Positions 60,144-64,000 of a stretch of DNA of 64,000 nucleotides are shown piece by piece. The DNA is from Flavobacterium sp. A45 (GTDB taxonomy: Bacteria > Bacteroidota > Bacteroidia > Flavobacteriales > Flavobacteriaceae): assembly GCF_002001005.1 (NCBI RefSeq), contig NZ_MUNX01000099.1, positions 1 through 64,000 on the forward strand, read 5' to 3'. A program made the position numbers and the translations under genes. Position 1 is the first letter of the stretch. Every line of letters starts with the position of its first letter. The notes beneath the pieces were generated by a model. The model made no database searches and had not been told where the DNA came from. It saw only the letters and a program-made list of their open reading frames with translations.

Positions 60144-60217
60144 TAGCGAAGACGGGAGTTGAACCCGTGACCTCAGGGTTATGAATCCTGCGCTCTAACC
60201 GACTGAGCTACCTCGCC
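60144..60217 (-). tRNA. tRNA-Met (anticodon CAT)
   Basis: A 74-nt tRNA: acceptor GGCGAGG / CTTCGCT (one G-U pair at each end region), D-arm GCTC-AGTCGGTTAGA-GAGC style, anticodon arm CAGGA-TTCATAA-CCCTG with CAT anticodon and an A-C mismatch at the last pair, variable loop AGGTC, T-arm with GGGTTCAACTCCC. CCA is not encoded. The anticodon CAT could be initiator, elongator or tRNA-Ile2; lack of the initiator G-rich stem (GGG/CCC) argues for elongator Met. It is the intact right end of the island. Confidence 0.95.
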
Positions 60218-60252
60218 ATATTTGGGATATATCCTATCCCTGAATGCGGGTG

Positions 60253-60282
60253 CAAATATAAAACAATAATTAGAGTTTGCAA
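60253..60282 (-). promoter_or_regulatory. tRNA-Met promoter
   Basis: On the minus strand TTG (60282-60280) and TATATTTG (60260-60253) with a 19-bp spacer make a textbook Bacteroidota promoter. Confidence 0.8.
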
Positions 60283-60370
60283 GTAAAAAACAACAAAAAA
60301 AAATTTTTTTTGAAAACGTTTTTTTTTGAAAGTAATAATCTATATATTTCGCAAAAATTAGACAAAATTC

Positions 60371-60763
60371 ATGGATTTAAAAGTGCGTTACGAAATCGAA
60401 TTCCCCATAAATTCCTCTCCTCAATTGTTGTACCAATATATTTCGACACCTTCGGGTCTGTCCGAGTGGTTTGCAGATAATGTAAATTCTCGTGGTGAGT
60501 TTTTTACTTTTATCTGGAATGATTCCCAAGAGAAAGCAAGGTTAGCTTCCAAAAAATCAGGGGAGAAAGTGAAATTTAGATGGGTTGATGATAATAATAA
60601 GGATACGGAATATTTTTTCGAATTGAATATTTTGGTTGATGAATTGACAAAAGATGTGTCTTTAATGGTAGTTGACTTTGCTCGAAAAGAGGAAGTTGAA
60701 GAGGCAACGCAGCTTTGGGAAAACCAAATTTCGGACTTGAAACATGTTATTGGATCCGTATAG
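60371..60763 (+). CDS. START-like domain protein (AHSA1-related)
   Basis: A 130-residue single-domain protein of the START/Bet v 1-like fold, the START_2 group of Bacteroidota. The start reads VRYEIEFPINSSPQLLYQYI, with GLSEWFADNV (the typical substrate-loop WFADNV) and FRWVDDNNKDTEYFFEL. The fold makes a ligand-binding cavity, but the ligand is unknown; a chaperone or lipid/hydrophobic ligand role is generic. Length is full. It is upstream of the class IV aminotransferase gene, separated by a terminator, so it is probably a single-gene unit. Confidence 0.85.
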   Translation: MDLKVRYEIEFPINSSPQLLYQYISTPSGLSEWFADNVNSRGEFFTFIWNDSQEKARLASKKSGEKVKFRWVDDNNKDTEYFFELNILVDELTKDVSLMVVDFARKEEVEEATQLWENQISDLKHVIGSV

Positions 60764-60790
60764 AAGAATTGCATATTATAGCTTATATTT

Positions 60791-60818
60791 GTCACGCTTT
60801 TTAGCGTGACTTTTTTTT
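60791..60818 (+). terminator. Terminator of the START-like gene
   Basis: GTCACGCT / AGCGTGAC with a 4-nt loop and a following T-run. Confidence 0.9.
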
Positions 60819-60827
60819 AAATATAGT

Positions 60828-61667
60828 ATGATAAATTTTAATGGTGCGATAGTATCTGAAGATACAAATATTTTAGTTCAAAACAGAGGCTTTTTGTATG
60901 GTGATGCCGTTTTTGAGACTGTGAAAATTGTAAATGGAAAAATACTGTTTTTAGAAGATCATTACTTCAGGTTAATGTCTTCCATGCGTGTGGTTCGAAT
61001 GGAGATTCCAATGAATTTTACTATGGAATATTTGGAAGAACAAATTCTTTCATTGGTTAAAAACAACGATATAGCATCTTCTTCAAGGGCTAGAATTACA
61101 GTTTATAGAAATGATGGCGGGTATTATTTGCCACAAAACAATACTGTTTCTTTTTTGATACAAGCTGTTGCGATTGATAACACATCGTATTTACTTAGTG
61201 AAAGTGAATATGAAGTAGATTTATACAAGGATTTTTATGTTACTAAGCAATTATTGTCTTCGATTAAAACGACAAACCGATTGATAAATTTGACAGGAAG
61301 TATTTATGCTAATGAAAATGGATTGGATAATTGTATTCTAATTAACGATGCCAAAAATGTTGTTGAGGCTTTACAGGGTAATGTTTTTATGCTAAAAGGC
61401 AATCGATTAATCACTCCTCCAGTTTCAGAAGGCTGTTTGAATGGAGTTATGAGAAAGCAAATTTTAGAACTGTCCAAAAAAATAAATGGTATTGAAGTAA
61501 CTGAGGAAATTATTTCTCCTTTTGATCTTCAAAAGGCGGATGAATTGTTTATAACCAATGTTATTAAGGGGGTACAACCGATAACAAAATATAGAAAAAA
61601 GGAATTTTCGATTGAATTTTCAAAAATTTTAGTTGCAAAACTGAATGAGACTTTAAACTTGGTTTAG
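60828..61667 (+). CDS. Class IV PLP-dependent aminotransferase (PabC/IlvE/D-amino-acid-aminotransferase-like)
   Basis: A 279-residue class IV aminotransferase or lyase. Typical segments: FLYGDAVFETVKIVNGKI near the N-terminus, the PLP lysine in SSIKTTNRLINL, and the closing PPVSEGCLNGVMRKQILEL and DELFITNVIKGVQPI. The subgroup cannot be settled: 4-amino-4-deoxychorismate lyase (PabC) is plausible because of the KTTNR environment, but branched-chain or D-amino-acid activity is also possible. It follows a terminator, so it probably has its own promoter; its stop overlaps that of convergent yqgE by 4 bp. Confidence 0.88.
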   Translation: MINFNGAIVSEDTNILVQNRGFLYGDAVFETVKIVNGKILFLEDHYFRLMSSMRVVRMEIPMNFTMEYLEEQILSLVKNNDIASSSRARITVYRNDGGYYLPQNNTVSFLIQAVAIDNTSYLLSESEYEVDLYKDFYVTKQLLSSIKTTNRLINLTGSIYANENGLDNCILINDAKNVVEALQGNVFMLKGNRLITPPVSEGCLNGVMRKQILELSKKINGIEVTEEIISPFDLQKADELFITNVIKGVQPITKYRKKEFSIEFSKILVAKLNETLNLV

Positions 61668-62224
61668 TTTAAGTAAGGATTTTCGGGAGCGTTGGACCAG
61701 ATTAGGTACTCGCCTCCCAATTCTATGATTTGCTCTTTCCAAAAATGAGCAGTTGATTTTCCAATTATTTTATTCTCGTAATTATTCTTGGTAATAATCC
61801 ACGAATTGGCTTCCATTTCTTTTTCAAGTTGGTGTTCTTCCCATCCGGTATAGCCCAAAAAGAAACGAATATTTTCTTTTTTTATTTTGCCATTATTGAT
61901 GAGTTCTTTTGTCGATTCAAAATCACCTCCCCAATAAATTCCGTTTGATATTTCAATACTGTTTGGAATTAATTCCGGAATGTTGTGAATAAAATAAAGA
62001 TTATCCTGCTCTACTGGCCCACCATTAAAAATCTTGAAATTGGCGTTTATTTCGGGAATCAAATCATTGATGGTATATTTCAAGGGTTTGTTCATAATAA
62101 ATCCTACCGAGCCATCTTCGTTATGATCTGCCAAGAGGATTACTGATCGATTAAATGATAAGTCCCCAATTATAGATGGTTCAGCTATAAGTAAATATCC
62201 TTTTTTTAATTTTTCTGAAATCAT
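61664..62224 (-). CDS. YqgE/AlgH family protein
   Basis: A 186-residue protein of the YqgE/AlgH (UPF0301) family, of unresolved function; in Pseudomonas AlgH was first linked to alginate regulation and other members have been linked to cysteine sensing. It begins KKGYLLIAEPSIIGDLSFNRSVILLADHNEDGSVGFIMNKPL (in parts), then IFNGGPVEQDNLYFIH and FLGYTGWEEHQLEKEM, all hallmarks. Length is normal. It is convergent with the aminotransferase (4-bp overlap) and lies upstream of nothing on its own strand except hup's end, so it is probably a single gene. Confidence 0.93.
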   Translation of the reverse strand: MISEKLKKGYLLIAEPSIIGDLSFNRSVILLADHNEDGSVGFIMNKPLKYTINDLIPEINANFKIFNGGPVEQDNLYFIHNIPELIPNSIEISNGIYWGGDFESTKELINNGKIKKENIRFFLGYTGWEEHQLEKEMEANSWIITKNNYENKIIGKSTAHFWKEQIIELGGEYLIWSNAPENPYLN

Positions 62225-62307
62225 AAGGCTATATTTTTAATTAAATTTAAGAAAATTTAAATTGAATAACCAAATAATTTCGTTTTTAATCGTTTAAAAG
62301 CAAAAAA

Positions 62308-62330
62308 AAACCTTCCAATCGGAAGGTTTA
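62308..62330 (-). terminator. HU gene terminator
   Basis: AACCTTCC / GGAAGGTT around AATC; on the minus strand it is followed by a T-run, about 22 bp past the HU stop. Confidence 0.88.
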
Positions 62331-62351
62331 ATTATATAAGATAAACTATGA

Positions 62352-62624
62352 TTAGTTTACTGCTCCTTCTAAATCAGCTCCAGCTTTGAATTTTACAACA
62401 TTTTTTGCAGCGATTTGAATAGTTTTTCCAGTTTGAGGATTTCTTCCGTCTCTTGCAGCTCTTGAAGATACTGACCATGATCCGAATCCTACTAAAGATA
62501 CTTTACCACCTTTTTTCAAAGTTCCACCTACATTTCCTAAAAATGATTCTAATGCCAATTTTGCAGCAGCTTTAGTGATTCCTGCATCAGCAGCGATAGC
62601 GTCGATTAATTCTGATTTGTTCAT
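62352..62624 (-). CDS. HU-family DNA-binding protein
   Basis: A 90-residue histone-like protein that bends and compacts DNA as a dimer. It begins MNKSELIDAIAADAGITKAAAKLALESFL and has the signature GFGSWSVSSRAARDGRNPQTGK (in parts) with the DNA-arm region RNPQTGKTIQIAAKNVVKFK. Length and residues are typical of the HU alpha/beta type. It has a clear promoter (62669-62698) and its own terminator, so it is a single-gene unit, as expected for a highly expressed nucleoid protein. Confidence 0.96.
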   Translation of the reverse strand: MNKSELIDAIAADAGITKAAAKLALESFLGNVGGTLKKGGKVSLVGFGSWSVSSRAARDGRNPQTGKTIQIAAKNVVKFKAGADLEGAVN

Positions 62625-62668
62625 AATAATTTGATGTTAATTGTTGGTTAAAATAATTGTTAATAGAA

Positions 62669-62698
62669 CAAAATTAGCAGGAAATACGGTCTGTGCAA
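62669..62698 (-). promoter_or_regulatory. HU gene promoter
   Basis: TTG (62698-62696) and TAATTTTG (62676-62669) on the minus strand with a 19-bp spacer fit the Bacteroidota consensus; the leader is about 40 nt. Confidence 0.75.
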
Positions 62699-62805
62699 GT
62701 GTTTTATACATTTTTAGCGTATTTTGTTAATAACTTACAATCTTTGTTCATAAAGTGGGTTAAAATTCTGAAAAAAACACTGCTTAACTCCTGTTTTTAT
62801 TGACC

Positions 62806-63753
62806 TTAATGGACTTTTGCGTTTTCTGAAAAAGTAATTCCATTTAATAATTCGGAAGCAATCATTTTCTTTTTTCCTGGAAATTGAAGGGATAGTATTT
62901 GAATATATCCTTCTTTTACTGCAACTTTCATTTCTTTTTTGGTACAAATTAAACTACCGATAGTTTGAGTGTGTTCTTCTAAAATAGCTTTGGCCTCATA
63001 GATTTTTACATTCCACTCTTCATCTTTGTCTGAAAAAAAGCACCAAGCAGCTGGATAAGGACTTAGGCCTCGAATTAAATTGTAAATTTCAGTAATAGAT
63101 TTTGACCAATCAATTTTGCAATTTTCTTTATTTAGCTTGTATGCTGTTTTGATATCAGATGAATCATTCTGAATCGTGGTTGTTGCATTTCCACTTTCAA
63201 TCACTTTTAAAGTCTCTATTACGGTATCGCATCCTAAATGCATTAATCTATCATGCAATTGTCCCGCATTTTCGGTGTCATCGATTGCTGTTTCAGCACT
63301 CAAAATCATCGCTCCGGTGTCTATTTTGTCATCAATAAAAAAAGTAGTCACACCAGTTTTGGTTTCTCCGTTGATAATTGCCCAGTTAATAGGTGCCGCT
63401 CCTCTATAGTTAGGGAGGAGGGAAGCGTGTAGGTTAAATGTTCCCAATGATGGCATTTCCCATACTACTTTTGGCAACATTCGGAAAGCAACAACGATTT
63501 GTAGATTTGCGTTCAATGATTTTAATTCTTCAAGAAAGCTCTCGTCTTTTAGATTGGTTGGTTGTAATAGGTTTAAATTGTTTTCCAGTGCATATTCTTT
63601 TACTGCCGAATATTTCAGCTTTTGTCCTCGACCTGCAGGTTTGTCCGCTGCGGTGATTACACCAACCACTTCATAGTTGTTTTTGATTATGGTGTCCAGA
63701 ATACCAACGGCAAATTCTGGAGTTCCCATAAATATAATTCTTAATTTTTCCAT
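62806..63753 (-). CDS. fmt: Methionyl-tRNA formyltransferase
   Basis: A 315-residue enzyme formylating initiator Met-tRNA with 10-formyl-THF. Catalytic signatures: GTPEFAVGIL at the start, NLHASLLPNYRGAAPINWAIINGE (the Asn-His catalytic loop, in parts), and FIDDKIDTGAMILSAET. The C-terminal tRNA-binding domain includes the NRPQ-type region as KKEMKVAVKEGYIQIL. Length is normal. Its ATG overlaps the recQ stop by one base (TAATG), so the two are one operon on the minus strand. folD, which makes formyl-THF, is at the other end of the window. Confidence 0.97.
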   Translation of the reverse strand: MEKLRIIFMGTPEFAVGILDTIIKNNYEVVGVITAADKPAGRGQKLKYSAVKEYALENNLNLLQPTNLKDESFLEELKSLNANLQIVVAFRMLPKVVWEMPSLGTFNLHASLLPNYRGAAPINWAIINGETKTGVTTFFIDDKIDTGAMILSAETAIDDTENAGQLHDRLMHLGCDTVIETLKVIESGNATTTIQNDSSDIKTAYKLNKENCKIDWSKSITEIYNLIRGLSPYPAAWCFFSDKDEEWNVKIYEAKAILEEHTQTIGSLICTKKEMKVAVKEGYIQILSLQFPGKKKMIASELLNGITFSENAKVH

Positions 63754-64000
63754 TAGGCTTTTAAAGTGTATTTATTGTTTTTTTTAATTATTAAAAGGTC
63801 GCCTTCCAATAATTGTTGTAATACAAAGATAACATCGTCTGCAGTATTTTTTGTTTTCTCTTGGATTTCTCTTGAATTTAAATCTTCACTTTGCAATAAA
63901 GTGATGATTTTTTTTGAAAGGGCATTGTAGTCTTTTTTAGGTTTGGTCAGTGTTATGCAATAGGAACAAATACCACAATTGGAAGTTGCTTTTTCTCCAA
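63753..64000 (-). CDS. recQ: RecQ-family ATP-dependent DNA helicase, C-terminal part
   Basis: Only the 3' end (82 codons) is inside the window. It reads in frame through CGICSYCI, the end of the RecQ zinc-binding domain with its Cys pattern, followed by a wing-helix-like tail (KKDYNALSKKIITLLQSEDL, then IFVLQQLLEGDLLIIKKNNKYTLKA) and a TAA at 63755-63753. The zinc motif plus the fmt neighbour, a pairing I recall in other flavobacteria, make RecQ the best call; the helicase core itself lies beyond the window edge. The stop overlaps the fmt ATG by one base. Confidence 0.85.
   Translation of the reverse strand, partial: GEKATSNCGICSYCITLTKPKKDYNALSKKIITLLQSEDLNSREIQEKTKNTADDVIFVLQQLLEGDLLIIKKNNKYTLKA

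Larger units (their letters stand above)
60014..60370. other. Right end of the island, tRNA-Met and promoter spacer
   Basis: It contains a weak AGTCAC/GTGACT hairpin behind the nuclease gene (60041-60060), the tRNA terminator, the tRNA-Met gene and its promoter, then an A/T-rich stretch ahead of the START-like gene with a -7-like TATATTTC near 60342. Confidence 0.6.

Overview
The window reads as chromosomal DNA of a Flavobacterium-like member of the Bacteroidota. The DNA is AT-rich and spacers are short. Where promoters are readable, the -7 box is TAnnTTTG. Typical Bacteroidota families recur: long-form LepB with an N-terminal membrane module, WbqC, DUF5683, DUF6686, DUF2461, YqgE, START-like protein, Nif3 with an inserted domain, and a Fmt/RecQ pair. 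A DUF3494 ice-binding lipoprotein suggests a cold or aquatic species. About 65 protein genes, one intact tRNA gene and many terminators are visible. No rRNA, CRISPR array, transposase or integrase was seen.

Layout. 0.3-8.4 kb: DUF6686, ffh, folD, corA, a pseudouridine synthase, a hydrolase, and a nif3/zinc-ribbon-like operon. 8.5-23.2 kb: lpxK-PNP, a TPR hybrid histidine kinase translationally coupled to GAPDH, lipA, M48 protease, TonB, ECF sigma factor with a glycosyltransferase, a PaiB-like protein, murB, DUF2461, a rhodanese-thioredoxin lipoprotein, recF. 23.5-31 kb: TPR membrane protein, ribH, DUF6624, then a mutL-rhomboid-rhomboid run followed by an EEP nuclease. 31-38 kb, minus strand: parA-parB-DUF5683-dapB-lepB-lepB-wbqC, with lepB duplicated in tandem. 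38-48 kb: dienoyl-CoA-reductase-like SDR, methionine aminotransferase, a 42-residue membrane protein, RsmI-like methyltransferase, LMW phosphatase, dnaA, thioesterase, YigZ, HAD, ribD, GNAT, prmC. 48-57 kb: a MacB-type permease, hisS, an esterase, and an ice-binding lipoprotein followed by an OmpA-family protein. 57.4-60.2 kb: a small island flanked by a duplicated 3' part of tRNA-Met, carrying a Fic protein and an Mrr-type nuclease. 60.3-64 kb: START-like protein, class IV aminotransferase, YqgE, HU, fmt and the 3' end of a RecQ-type helicase gene.

The most interesting non-coding signal is a dispersed family of five structured elements (near 5.5, 23.3, 48.8, 50.3 and 53.2 kb). They share an asymmetric internal loop (GATAGAA opposite GGATAG), while the surrounding helices differ in sequence but stay paired. 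Two copies form a three-way junction whose second arm looks like an intrinsic terminator. A second recurring theme is intergenic hairpins whose arms are built of 8-9 bp direct repeats; two of these sit inside 20-bp terminal inverted repeats at 52.85-53.15 kb. The tRNA-Met mini-island is the clearest horizontally acquired segment and the best candidate for an accessory defence module.
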